Assembly (NCBI GenBank): GCA_020072785.1 | Contig: JAIQGG010000001.1 | Location: 682,001 to 746,000, forward strand | Direction of reading: 5' to 3' | DNA length: 64,000 nt | Source of the DNA: Terriglobia bacterium | GTDB lineage: Bacteria > Acidobacteriota > Terriglobia > Acidiferrales > UBA7541 | In this document: positions 46,955 through 56,390 of the stretch, in pieces | Numbering within the stretch: position 1 is the first letter of the stretch | Layout: each line of letters starts with the position of its first letter | Notes under the pieces: generated by a model | What the model was told of the DNA's origin: nothing | Databases searched by the model: none | Seen by the model: only the letters and a program-made list of their open reading frames with translations | Translations under genes and position numbers: made by a program

Positions 46955-48049
46955 ATGAAAAAGAAAAAACAAACACCATCACCTGATGCCGGCAAAGTCT
47001 GGATTGATCTGGAGAATTCGCCTCACGTACCGTTTTTTGCGCCCATCATCGACGAATTGGAGAAGCGCGGCTACTCGGTTTTAGTGACTGGGCGCGACTG
47101 TTTCCAGGTTGCTGATTTGACTAAGCTTTTTAACATCGATTGCAAACTCGTGGGACATCACAGCGGCAAGAACAAGATCGCCAAGTTGCTGGGGCTCTGC
47201 CAGCGATCCCTCCAACTAGATCTGGCTGTGCTGGGGAAAAAGCCCAGGCTGGCTTTGTCTCACGGTTCCCGGTCCCACTTGCTTGCTTCTGCGATCCTGG
47301 GTATCCCCCACTTGATGCTATTTGACTACGAGCACGCCAAGCCGATGCCCTTGGTACAGCCAGATTGGGCAATGGTTCCCGAAGTGATCTCGACCGAGGC
47401 CGTACCATTTAATGCAGACCGTGTTCTCAAATACCCTGGGATCAAAGAGGACGTCTATGTTCCCCGATTCAAACCCGATCCGAGTCTTCGAGCCCACTTG
47501 GAAATCAAGGCTGAAGATTTGCTGGTCACCATCCGGCCGCCCGCCAATGAGGCTCATTACCACAACCCGCAGAGCGACGAACTCTATCATGCCGTGATCG
47601 ACTTTCTGGGGGCGAAACCCAATACCAAAGTTGTGCTTCTGCCTCGAAATGACAAGCAGGCGGTTGCAGCGCGAAATAGGTGGCCCGGGCTGTTCGCTGC
47701 CGGGAAGGTCCAAATCCCGAATGAGGTTTTGGATGGCTTGAATCTGATCTGGCATTCGGATCTTGTGATCAGCGGCGGCGGGACGATGAATCGCGAGGCG
47801 GCTGCCCTGGGAGTCCCGGTCTATAGCATTTTTCGCGGTAAGACAGGAGCCGTGGATCGCTACCTCTCCGAGAACGGCCGTATGGTCCTTCTCGAAAGCG
47901 TGGAGGATGTGCGGACCAAAATTGTCTTGGCTCGCCGGTCCCTTCCCAAATCCAAGACGGCAAGTTCCGAGACATTGGAATTCATCGTGAACACTGTGGT
48001 TTCGCTCATGGAGTCGCCGCACCGGCGTCCATCGCCCAGAATTCAATAA
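46955..48049 (+). CDS. DUF354 family protein, copy 1
   Basis: The 364-residue protein belongs to DUF354, a GT-B-like fold related to the epimerase/MurG group. Motifs: VWIDLENSPHVPFFAPII at the start, LLVTIRPPANEAHYHNP in the middle, and SDLVISGGGTMNREAAALG near the C-terminus, like the nucleotide-sugar site of MurG and WecB. The activity is unknown; a glycosyltransferase or sugar-nucleotide role in EPS synthesis is likely. The next gene is a close relative. Confidence 0.82.
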   Translation: MKKKKQTPSPDAGKVWIDLENSPHVPFFAPIIDELEKRGYSVLVTGRDCFQVADLTKLFNIDCKLVGHHSGKNKIAKLLGLCQRSLQLDLAVLGKKPRLALSHGSRSHLLASAILGIPHLMLFDYEHAKPMPLVQPDWAMVPEVISTEAVPFNADRVLKYPGIKEDVYVPRFKPDPSLRAHLEIKAEDLLVTIRPPANEAHYHNPQSDELYHAVIDFLGAKPNTKVVLLPRNDKQAVAARNRWPGLFAAGKVQIPNEVLDGLNLIWHSDLVISGGGTMNREAAALGVPVYSIFRGKTGAVDRYLSENGRMVLLESVEDVRTKIVLARRSLPKSKTASSETLEFIVNTVVSLMESPHRRPSPRIQ

Positions 48050-48301
48050 CGAGCATCGGGATCCCCGGCTGCGGCAAGATAGTAGAGGCCATCGAGCGTC
48101 GCGGGGATCGCTCCCAACCATTGCGCCCGTTAGACACCGCGGTTACTCATGCCCCCATGGCTTTCTTGGTTGGAAAGAAGAGCAAAAGTCAGTGTAGGCA
48201 ATTTAGTTCTGGGAAGAGCTGAAAACATGCTACATCATATGCTAGCAGTGTTTGAGGACCACCCAGCGCCCTCTGAACCGAATTCCGATATGGAGTTTTC
48301 C

Positions 48302-49399
48302 GTGAGAGGATCAGAAGGCCACGTAAATCCAGGGACTCAAAAAAAGATCTGGATTGATCTGGATAACTCTCCTCACGTTCCTTTTTTTATTCCCATCATT
48401 GAGGAGCTTCAGAAGCGGGGTCACCAAATCCTGCTTACGGCTCGAGATTCTTATCAAGTTTGCGAGCTTCTGGAGTTTCATCATCTCGCCTGCAAAGTCA
48501 TTGGGGGTCACTGGGGCAAGAACCGGGCTTTGAAAGCGCTGGGAACCTTATTGCGCGCCGCGCTGCTCATGCCCTTGGCGATCAAAGCGAAGCCGGACCT
48601 GGCCATCTCGCTCGTGTCGCGGGGCCAGCTTTTGACATGCAGCGCCCTGGCTATCCCAACGATTGTGCTGTTTGATTATGAGTTCGTAATGAAGATGCAG
48701 TTTTTGCATCCGGATTGGATCTTTGTACCGGAAGTGATACCGGAATCGGGGGCTGGTACACCCAAAAGAGAAATCTTGCGCTACCCGGGGCTAAAAGAAG
48801 ATGTATATGTGCCGAAGTTCAAGCCGGATTCGACCATAAAAAAGCAGCTCGGAATCAACGAGACAGACTTGCTCGTTACAGTGCGCCCTCCAGCCACGGA
48901 AGCTCATTATCACAATCCAGAAAGCGAGAAGCTGATGAGTGCGGCGCTCGATTTTCTCACTCAGCTGCCCGATGTTCGCGTGGTCTTACTCCCTCGTAAC
49001 GACAGGCAGGCCATAGCATTGCGGAAAGACTGGGGCGATTGGATTGCGAAGGGCAAGATTGTCATTCCGGCGCGTGTAATGGACGGATTGAACCTGATCT
49101 GGTTTTCCGATCTGGTGATTAGCGGGGGCGGGACGATGAATCGCGAAGCGGCGGCCCTGGGCGTCCCGGTCTACAGCATCTTTCGCGGCAAAATCGGAGC
49201 CGTGGACCGGTACCTTGCCGAAAAAGGCCGTCTCGTGCTTCTGGAGCGAGTTGCGGATATCCATACCAAAATTGTCCTCGAACGGAGGGAGCAGGCTCGT
49301 TGTGATTTTTCGACAGACAGCATCGCTCTTCGCTGTATATCGGAAGCAATTATCTCGATCGCGGAGCACCAGTGCCTACCAGCGCAACGCCAAAAGTGA
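48302..49399 (+). CDS. DUF354 family protein, copy 2
   Basis: A paralog of the preceding gene with the same length and motifs (IWIDLDNSPHVPFFIPII; LLVTVRPPATEAHYHNP; SDLVISGGGTMNREAAALG). The C-terminal DNA around 49105-49200 is visibly more alike to copy 1 than the rest, hinting at recent duplication or gene conversion. The GTG at 48302 has GGAG six bases upstream; in-frame ATGs at 48290 and 48149 would lengthen the N-terminus. It overlaps the next gene's GTG by 28 bases. Confidence 0.8.
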   Translation: MRGSEGHVNPGTQKKIWIDLDNSPHVPFFIPIIEELQKRGHQILLTARDSYQVCELLEFHHLACKVIGGHWGKNRALKALGTLLRAALLMPLAIKAKPDLAISLVSRGQLLTCSALAIPTIVLFDYEFVMKMQFLHPDWIFVPEVIPESGAGTPKREILRYPGLKEDVYVPKFKPDSTIKKQLGINETDLLVTVRPPATEAHYHNPESEKLMSAALDFLTQLPDVRVVLLPRNDRQAIALRKDWGDWIAKGKIVIPARVMDGLNLIWFSDLVISGGGTMNREAAALGVPVYSIFRGKIGAVDRYLAEKGRLVLLERVADIHTKIVLERREQARCDFSTDSIALRCISEAIISIAEHQCLPAQRQK

Positions 49400-50538
49400 G
49401 TTCTTCTCAAAAACAAAATCGCTCTAAACTTCCGGGAGCCATGAATCCCGACGTCTGCGAACTGAATCGCATGGCTTTGCGGGGACTCGTCCCCATGTTC
49501 GTTGCGGAGAAGCAACTCTTTTGCCACCGCTTGATCCGCACGAGCCTGGGAATGGTGTGCGAGGGACTTTCTCCGCGATACACGATCATGACTCTTCTGG
49601 GACTCCGCGAGCTCGAGCGCACAGGTGCACGTTCTCCTTTTGACGTGCATGCGCTCTATGCATCGTTCATCCGAGACACAACGTGGGTTCATGGTGCTGG
49701 CGATTTAGGTTTGTTAATTTGGTTGACCGCGGCATGCGCTCCTGATCAGGTCGACGGTCTTTTCCGCCATTTCGACTTGGCGACGGCGCTCGATCGTTAT
49801 GGGGACGCCCGCGAAGCGAGGACGATGGAATTGGCTTGGTTCCTGGCAGGACTGTCTCATGCGGGGCTGGCATGCCCGGAAAAACTTCCAGGTCTCCGGG
49901 ATTTGGCACTCGAAGCATTTCGCCGGCTGGAAAAGAACAAAGGCAAGAGCGGTCTTTTCGGCCACCAAAGCACGACAAAGTCGGTGGCAGGATTCCTCCG
50001 AGGACATATTGGCAGCTTCGCCGATCAAATCTATCCCATCTATGCGATGTCGAAATTTGCGGTCGCGTTTCATCTGGAGGCTCCGTCGAGTTCAGCCCTT
50101 GACTGCGCAGCAGCCATTTGTGGCGCACAGGGTGAGTTGGGTCAATGGTGGTGGCTGTATGACTCTCAAACGGGCCGGGTATCGAGCCGGTTTCCTGTCT
50201 ATTCTGTTCATCAGCAGGGCATGGCACCAATGGGCCTGATCGCTGTCGAAGAAGCTACGGGTCGCAGCTTTCAAGAACCGATTTACAAGGGTCTGCGCTG
50301 GATCACCGGGGCGAATGAGCTCGGAGAGGACATGAGAGACACGTCGCAGAACTTGATCTGGAGATGCATCTATCCACGGCGAAAATACAGTAAGTATCTG
50401 AATGTTGTTCGGAGCCTTGTTCGAACGCCGAGTGACAGATCGTCAGAAGGAGAGCTCAGGATTCTGTATGAGGACCGGCCCTATGAATTGGGCTGGTTGC
50501 TCTATGCCTTCGGAAGGTTTGGAGTAGCAGGAAATTGA
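49372..50538 (+). CDS. Unrecognised EPS-locus protein, probable alpha/alpha toroid
   Basis: A 388-residue protein with no family I recognise. It is strongly helical, with regularly spaced short motifs such as HGAGDLGLLIWLTAACAP, LAWFLAGLSHAGL, GQWWWLYDSQTG and VYSVHQQGMAPMGL. The repeated helix pairs and aromatic-rich GQWWW segment recall alpha/alpha-toroid enzymes acting on glycans, but no catalytic pair can be named. GTG at 49372 overlaps the DUF354 stop; ATG 49441 is another start. Coupled translation with copy 2 suggests a shared task. Confidence 0.6.
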   Translation: MPTSATPKVSSSQKQNRSKLPGAMNPDVCELNRMALRGLVPMFVAEKQLFCHRLIRTSLGMVCEGLSPRYTIMTLLGLRELERTGARSPFDVHALYASFIRDTTWVHGAGDLGLLIWLTAACAPDQVDGLFRHFDLATALDRYGDAREARTMELAWFLAGLSHAGLACPEKLPGLRDLALEAFRRLEKNKGKSGLFGHQSTTKSVAGFLRGHIGSFADQIYPIYAMSKFAVAFHLEAPSSSALDCAAAICGAQGELGQWWWLYDSQTGRVSSRFPVYSVHQQGMAPMGLIAVEEATGRSFQEPIYKGLRWITGANELGEDMRDTSQNLIWRCIYPRRKYSKYLNVVRSLVRTPSDRSSEGELRILYEDRPYELGWLLYAFGRFGVAGN

Positions 50539-50668
50539 GTCTGAAACAGAAGCTATTTGGTCGCTCCGTCAAGTGGGACGCACGTTCGAAGTGACAGACG
50601 GGTTCCGTGAGCAAGTTTGGAAAGCAAGCCACAATCACAGGGTTTTTCGGAAGCCGGTAAACACCTCC

Positions 50669-51955
50669 ATGCAAATTAAAATTGTCACGGTTGTTGGCGC
50701 TCGGCCCAATTTCATGAAAGCCGCACCGGTCCTTCAAGCCATCCACGAGCGCAACGAGAAAAAAGGTGCGCGGGGACTAAAGATTCAGCATCTGCTTGTG
50801 CACACGGGGCAGCATTACGACGCACTGATGTCCGACCGGTTCTTCTCCGACCTGAACCTGCCCAAGCCGGACGTGTACCTTGGCGTTGGTTCCGGTTCGC
50901 AGGGATCACAAACAGCTGAGATTCTGAGGAAATTCGAGGACGTAGCAGCCCAGGAATGGCCAGACGTCGTGGTTGTCGTGGGTGACGTCAACTCAACGGT
51001 CGCCTGTGCCCTGGCGACCGCGAAGCTTCCAGTAAGCGCAAACAGACGCAGGCCCTTGATCGCCCACATCGAAGCGGGCCTCCGCTCCTTCGATCGCATG
51101 ATGCCGGAAGAAATCAATCGAATTGTGACGGATCACCTCTCCGATCTCCTTTTTGTAACGGAAAAGAGTGGATTGGTGAACCTGCGGCGGGAAGGAATCC
51201 CCAACAAGAAAATATTCTTTGTCGGCAACACAATGATCGACTCGCTTCTGGCGTTCCAAGAGCGCGCCGATGAGTCCCCCATTCTTGATTCATTCGGGTT
51301 GCGCGCGGGAACCAGCCGGAACGGCAGTCGCGGGGCGATCCAACCTTATGCCCTGCTCACCCTGCACCGCCCCTCGAACGTTGACGAAAAGGCAGCGTTC
51401 CTGAAAATCTTAAAAGGCCTTGAATATCTGTCATCCCAGTTGCCGATTATTTTTCCAGTCCATCCGCGGACCCGGAAACGCATCGAGGAATTTGGCCTTC
51501 AGCAATATTTCGAGATTTCGGAAGCCGCCGGTCTTTCACCCATAACCGCGCCGGTTGCGCCAACGGGTGCCAAGGGGATTCATCTGGCCGATCCTCTCGG
51601 ATACATCGATTTCCTTTGCGTGATGAAGCACGCCCGCCTGGTCCTCACCGATTCAGGAGGAATCCAGGAAGAAACAACCTGTCTGGGTGTTCCGTGCGTC
51701 ACCATCCGCGAGAATACGGAGCGCCCCGTGACCGTAGAACGAGGAACAAACGTTGTCGCGGGAACGTCGATTCAAGGAATCCGAAGAGCAATCCGGCAGC
51801 AGATTGGCCGCAAGATCCAGCCTCGGGTCCCGGAGAAGTGGGATGGCAAGACAGCCCAGCGCATTGTGGAAATCCTGGCTCGTGTCGCCAGTAGGCGCCA
51901 TTCCGGCGCTGCAATCGAAGAACAACACGCAGTTGTGGGTGAGGTTCGGACTTGA
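50669..51955 (+). CDS. wecB: UDP-N-acetylglucosamine 2-epimerase family (WecB/WbpI type)
   Basis: The 428-residue non-hydrolysing epimerase has KIVTVVGARPNFMKAAPVL at the start, LVHTGQHYDALMSD, HIEAGLRSFDRMMPEEINRI and LTDSGGIQEETTCLGVPCV. WecB makes UDP-ManNAc; the related WbpI converts UDP-2,3-diacetamido-glucuronate to the manno form. With WbpB/D/E-like genes in the same row, the WbpI role is attractive. Inserts near residues 33-45 and 215-225 make it somewhat longer than usual. The start at 50669 opens directly on the conserved core. Confidence 0.88.
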   Translation: MQIKIVTVVGARPNFMKAAPVLQAIHERNEKKGARGLKIQHLLVHTGQHYDALMSDRFFSDLNLPKPDVYLGVGSGSQGSQTAEILRKFEDVAAQEWPDVVVVVGDVNSTVACALATAKLPVSANRRRPLIAHIEAGLRSFDRMMPEEINRIVTDHLSDLLFVTEKSGLVNLRREGIPNKKIFFVGNTMIDSLLAFQERADESPILDSFGLRAGTSRNGSRGAIQPYALLTLHRPSNVDEKAAFLKILKGLEYLSSQLPIIFPVHPRTRKRIEEFGLQQYFEISEAAGLSPITAPVAPTGAKGIHLADPLGYIDFLCVMKHARLVLTDSGGIQEETTCLGVPCVTIRENTERPVTVERGTNVVAGTSIQGIRRAIRQQIGRKIQPRVPEKWDGKTAQRIVEILARVASRRHSGAAIEEQHAVVGEVRT

Positions 51956-52285
51956 CAAGTAAAGCGCTTACTCGGGTTCGGACAAACAAAAGGCGAAAGC
52001 CCTCGTGGAAGATTCAGAGCGTTCGTCGTTTCTGGTTTTCCCACCGGCAGGGGTCGAATTCGTTCCGCGAGGACCTGAGCAGGACAGGGTGGCTATCCTG
52101 TACTCATTCTGGTCTGGTTGCCAGTTGTCCGGCTTTCGCAAGGGCTGTTACGGTGCCCATGGGGCAGACCAATGGGAGGAACAGGCAGGCTCGCTGTCCT
52201 CAATCTGTTCTCACGACCAGTGGCGACCCAGCCGCCCGATGGAATAGCATTCGGATTGGCGGTAATCGAGGCGGGGGAGACACAA
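51956..52285. other. Spacer before the beta-helix gene
   Basis: A 330-base stretch with no credible gene. The only clear signal is a ribosome site (GGGGGAG, about 52273-52279) in front of the ATG at 52286. No promoter or terminator was assigned. Confidence 0.4.
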
Positions 52286-53920
52286 ATGCGGAATCTAGGT
52301 TTCATCGCGGTTTTCCTGGGCTTTTTCCTTTGCGCTGGCAGTGCCTCGGCGACAACGTATTACGTGGACTACGCGAGCGGAGCGGATACCAACAACGGGA
52401 CCGCGAAGAGCACGCCGTGGAAGCGTGCCCCAGGAATGGTGGGCTGTGCGAATACTTGCTCCTCTACGACCATCGTGGCGGGGGATCATATCGTCCTAAA
52501 GGGCGGTGTGGTCTGGCCCAACGCCGTTATGACCTGGGCATTCGGTAAAAGCGGCTCTGCCGGGAACTACATCGTCATCGGCGGAACGGACCAGACTTGG
52601 TATGACGCTACAGCATGTTCGGCCAAGGGCTATCCCGGATGGTGCCGCCCGGTCTTGGACGCGGGGGGATTAACAGCTGGAACCAACAACTGGATGGTAA
52701 GCGCCCCCCAGTATACCGACTGGGAAAGCATTGAGTTCGCTCGCTTTGCCAACAATGCCGCTGACGGTGCCTATGGCCACAATGGAATGTTTTATATAGG
52801 CGGAACGCCGAATGTGACCATGAATGACTTGTATTTCCACAACTGGATTCACGCTGCCGGGCAGGATGGTGGCTGGGCCATCATGGCAGATTCGCACTAC
52901 CCGTCAGGAAATGCTGGTTCCATTCTATCCAATTCCGTCTTCGACAATTCCGATAGTGCCGATGCCGGCTATATGAATTGTGGACCTGGGAACAACCAGC
53001 AATGCTCAACGGGTTCGGGTATTTGGGGCAGCATTCCTGATGTTCACAACTCCGTTTTCCGCTGGCTATCGAACGGGATCATCGGTCAAACCGAACTTTA
53101 CTACAACAATCTCGTTGAATACTTCTATTTTTCCCCGGACACGGGCACGCACTCGAACGGATTTGAAACGAACGGCAGTACATCGCTCATCTATAACAAC
53201 CTGTTCCGGCATTATCCCAACTACAGCGGATTTCCGCTGGCGACCAATCCGTGCTGCGACAGCTCCAGACCAAACGGAATCACCTACGTTTTCAACAACG
53301 TGTTTTATGATATGTCGAACTCGAATAACATTTTTGTCACGTCCCACTCTGGGACACAGAGTACGACCACGAACTATCAAAAAGTTTTCAACAATACACT
53401 GGAGTGCGGGCCAGATAGTGGTAGTCCTGGCAACACTTGCGGGAATTGTGACAACTACTATGCTGGGTGCGATTGGCAAAACAATCATTGGATTACCAGT
53501 CTCGCCACTCCTATCGTGCAGAACGGTGCTCCATCGAATTGCCTTTGGAACCAGAGCGGATGCGGGAACATCGTCCAGACGAAGGCCCAGGCGAACGCGC
53601 AAGGCTACAACTCCGGGCAGACCTATGGGTTTTCTCCGACCAGTTCGGGGAATGCCACCGTTAATGCCGGGGCCAATCTCACGAGTGCCTGCTCTGCTAC
53701 TTTCACCTACACGAACGGAACCGTGAACTTGGCCCCACTGTGCTCTGACACTGGCTATGCCTGCACCTACAGTAGCGTGACACACACGGTAAGCTGCCCG
53801 GCGAGGAAGACGAACACGAGACCTGCGGCCCCAACATTGTGGGATGTGGGAGCCTATTATATCAGTTCAATGGCAAGCGCTCCGGCGGCTCCAATAGGGC
53901 TCACAGCCTTAGTTCAATAG
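52286..53920 (+). CDS. Secreted right-handed beta-helix-like protein, cysteine-rich
   Basis: The 544-residue protein has a clear signal peptide (FIAVFLGFFLCAGSASA). It continues with TTYYVDYASGADTNNGTAKS, a start shared by many secreted parallel beta-helix proteins. Repeated Asn/Gly-rich strands (SNSVFDNS, YNNLVEYFYF, YNNLFRHYP, FNNVFYDM) fit a helix of stacked coils. About 20 cysteines, often in pairs, suggest disulfide bonds. Such folds include polysaccharide lyases and C5-epimerases, so it may trim or modify the EPS. The C-terminus has no sorting signal. Confidence 0.75.
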   Translation: MRNLGFIAVFLGFFLCAGSASATTYYVDYASGADTNNGTAKSTPWKRAPGMVGCANTCSSTTIVAGDHIVLKGGVVWPNAVMTWAFGKSGSAGNYIVIGGTDQTWYDATACSAKGYPGWCRPVLDAGGLTAGTNNWMVSAPQYTDWESIEFARFANNAADGAYGHNGMFYIGGTPNVTMNDLYFHNWIHAAGQDGGWAIMADSHYPSGNAGSILSNSVFDNSDSADAGYMNCGPGNNQQCSTGSGIWGSIPDVHNSVFRWLSNGIIGQTELYYNNLVEYFYFSPDTGTHSNGFETNGSTSLIYNNLFRHYPNYSGFPLATNPCCDSSRPNGITYVFNNVFYDMSNSNNIFVTSHSGTQSTTTNYQKVFNNTLECGPDSGSPGNTCGNCDNYYAGCDWQNNHWITSLATPIVQNGAPSNCLWNQSGCGNIVQTKAQANAQGYNSGQTYGFSPTSSGNATVNAGANLTSACSATFTYTNGTVNLAPLCSDTGYACTYSSVTHTVSCPARKTNTRPAAPTLWDVGAYYISSMASAPAAPIGLTALVQ

Positions 53921-54187
53921 GCCCAGGCGTGATCCGGCTTGTGCCCAAAAGACCTTTCAAATCGTCATTCCAGTAGTTAGTCGCTCAACGCAAGCGTCGG
54001 GTCGATGGGGGAACTAGAGTCTCCCGTGGATGAGCACGACGCGGGTAAAGCAGAATCTCAAGCGTAAATCGATTGACCTGCTTGATCCCTGCATCACTGA
54101 TTCGAGCGATCGATCCACTCCATTCATATAGTGTCCCGACTACCTTCTGGTTGCCAACGCATAGAGTGGCAGCCCACAGGAGAAGTG

Positions 54188-55363
54188 ATGGAATCAGGTG
54201 TCCATGTCAGAATTCTGAGGACCCTGGCCGAGGTTGAAGACATCCGCCAAACTTGGGAATCCTGGCCAGGCAATCGGGATTCTGACATAGATTTCTATCT
54301 GACAGTTCTACGCTCCTGTCCAGAAACTGTGCGCCCTCACATCGTCATGATCGGCCGTGGGGGCCAGCCCGATGCCATGCTCGTCGGACGGATAGACGAC
54401 AGGCAGATTGATTTCAGAGTCGGCTATCTCCATTTGAAGTCTAAGGCCCGCATCCTGTATTTTGTTTACGGCGCCTTGCGAGGAAATCCGACAGCCGAAA
54501 ACAGCGAACTATTGGTCCGCGAGGTTTGCAAATCGTTGTCTCAGGGAGAGGCAGACGTCGCATACCTCAATTTCCTCCGGACAGACTCTCATGTTTACGG
54601 GTTCGGGAGAAAAATCCCTGGAATTTTGACCCGCGACTACGTCCCCGCTACCCAACTGCACTTCAGCAGGACCATCCCGAAGAGTGCAGATGAGTTCTAT
54701 CAGAGCCTTTCGTCCAATGCCCGATGGCAAGCAAAAAGCAAGCAGAAAAAGCTTGTGAAAGCGTTTTCTGGTGCAGTAAACGTGCGCTGTTTTCGGGAGG
54801 TCGGAGAACTCGACAACCTGATTCAAGATGTAGAGCGGGTCGCGAAGAGTTCTTACCAGCGTGGTTTAGGAGTCGGGTTCGTTGACAGTCCGGAGATGCG
54901 AGAGCGGTTGCGACTGAAGGCCCACAAGGGGTGGCTCCGTGCTTATGTCCTTTATGTTGCACAACGCCCATGTGCATTCTGGATAGGAGATCTCAATGGG
55001 GAGACCTTCGGCAGCGATTATCTAGCCTACGATGCAGATCTCGCAAAGTACTCACCGGGAATGTATTTAATCCTGAAAGTAATCGAGAGCTTTTGCAGTG
55101 GCAATGAGGACCGAGTGACCGAGGTGGACTTTGCGACGGGGCATGCTCAGTACAAGGAAGTGCTGGGAAACCGGCGATGGACGGAATCTGCGGTTTATAT
55201 ATTCGCGCCATCCCTCAGGGGATTTAAATTGAACGCTTTCAAGTGCTTCACGGGCGGAATCGAGCAAGTGCTGAGGCGAACCCTGGATGAAACCGGCCTG
55301 CTGCAGATGATCAAAAAGAGGTGGCGTGACCGCCTGAGGCAGAAAACATCAGGCGAGGATTAA
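54188..55363 (+). CDS. GNAT/FemAB-type acyltransferase (CelD/BcsL-like)
   Basis: The 391-residue protein has two GNAT-like halves. The second includes SNARWQAKSKQKKLVKAFSG, VLYVAQRPCAFWIGDLNG and DYLAYDADLAKYSPGMYLIL. Relatives annotated as FemAB-like or CelD-like occur in exosortase and cellulose loci and may acylate EPS precursors. The ATG at 54188 has AGGAG upstream. A 267-base gap precedes it with no other gene. The donor and acceptor cannot be read from the sequence. Confidence 0.75.
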   Translation: MESGVHVRILRTLAEVEDIRQTWESWPGNRDSDIDFYLTVLRSCPETVRPHIVMIGRGGQPDAMLVGRIDDRQIDFRVGYLHLKSKARILYFVYGALRGNPTAENSELLVREVCKSLSQGEADVAYLNFLRTDSHVYGFGRKIPGILTRDYVPATQLHFSRTIPKSADEFYQSLSSNARWQAKSKQKKLVKAFSGAVNVRCFREVGELDNLIQDVERVAKSSYQRGLGVGFVDSPEMRERLRLKAHKGWLRAYVLYVAQRPCAFWIGDLNGETFGSDYLAYDADLAKYSPGMYLILKVIESFCSGNEDRVTEVDFATGHAQYKEVLGNRRWTESAVYIFAPSLRGFKLNAFKCFTGGIEQVLRRTLDETGLLQMIKKRWRDRLRQKTSGED

Positions 55364-55427
55364 GTGTACTGCCTTCCTGCAGAGAAGGCTGTGCTTGATG
55401 GATCGTTGCATGTACGGAGCTAAGATA

Positions 55428-56216
55428 ATGTCGACTACGATGCCAATCACGTTCGCGATCGCGGTGAATAACAGAGCGGTATTGGAGCGCAACTTCTTGG
55501 CATCCCCTTGCCTCCGCGGGACTCACCCTCATCAGATACTTATTCAAGAGGGCTTCAGCTCTGCCGCGAAGGCCTATAATGACGCGATTGACAGATCCCA
55601 TAACGACCTCATCGTATTCTGTCATCAGGATATTATTTTCCCTGAGTACTGGCTATTACAACTGGGACGCGCGCTTGATTATTTGGAGTCGGAGGACCCC
55701 CCGTGGGGAGTGTTGGGATGCTACGGCGAAACGAGCGATTATAAAGGGAGAGGACACATCTACTCCTCCGGCCGAGGTGTATTGGGAATGCCTTTTGACC
55801 GTCCCGTTCCGATTCAGACTCTCGACGAAATCGTCTTGATCTTGAGAAAATCGTCAGGTTTGAGATTCGATGAACGCTTACCCCACTTTCATCTCTACGG
55901 CGCCGACATTTGTATGGCCGCGATGAAAAAAGGAATGAAGAATTATGCGATTTCCGCCTTTTGCATACATAACACTCATCAGTATCTAGTCCTTCCCAAG
56001 GAGTTCTACGAGTGCTACAGAAGCCTCAAGCGAAGCTGGAAGAAAAACCTGCCGATCCAGACTACCTGCATTAAAGTCACTAAATTTGATCTCCCGATGT
56101 ACAAGAGAAGACTTCAAGAGGTTTATCTGCGATATATCCGTCGAAAGGAAGTCGGGGCAACCCGTGAAGATAACGTGCAGCGACTGCTGGAGGAATTTAG
56201 AACTTCGTCCAACTAG
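55428..56216 (+). CDS. Glycosyltransferase-like protein (GT-A, GT2-like)
   Basis: About 262 residues. The segment IVFCHQDIIFPEYWLLQL places a His-Gln-Asp where GT2 enzymes have their metal-binding DxD, and GLRFDERLPHFHLYGADICM fits the later acceptor motif. It is a divergent family member with no membrane segment. The ATG at 55428 has GGAG eight bases upstream; ATG 55398 is possible. It follows the GNAT gene by 64 bases. Confidence 0.72.
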   Translation: MSTTMPITFAIAVNNRAVLERNFLASPCLRGTHPHQILIQEGFSSAAKAYNDAIDRSHNDLIVFCHQDIIFPEYWLLQLGRALDYLESEDPPWGVLGCYGETSDYKGRGHIYSSGRGVLGMPFDRPVPIQTLDEIVLILRKSSGLRFDERLPHFHLYGADICMAAMKKGMKNYAISAFCIHNTHQYLVLPKEFYECYRSLKRSWKKNLPIQTTCIKVTKFDLPMYKRRLQEVYLRYIRRKEVGATREDNVQRLLEEFRTSSN

Positions 56217-56390
56217 CTTGTGCGCTATCGCTTCTGCTTGATTTTTGGCATGAGCTTCGTTTGCGCTAATCTGAAGGTCCAGACCGCAAGTGAAAAGCCT
56301 TCCCCATTAATTAGTTTGTCCGTCCCACACGCAAGGACATTCCAGGAACGGACTTCTACAGTACGATAGAAGCTGCACGCAAACTCAGAC

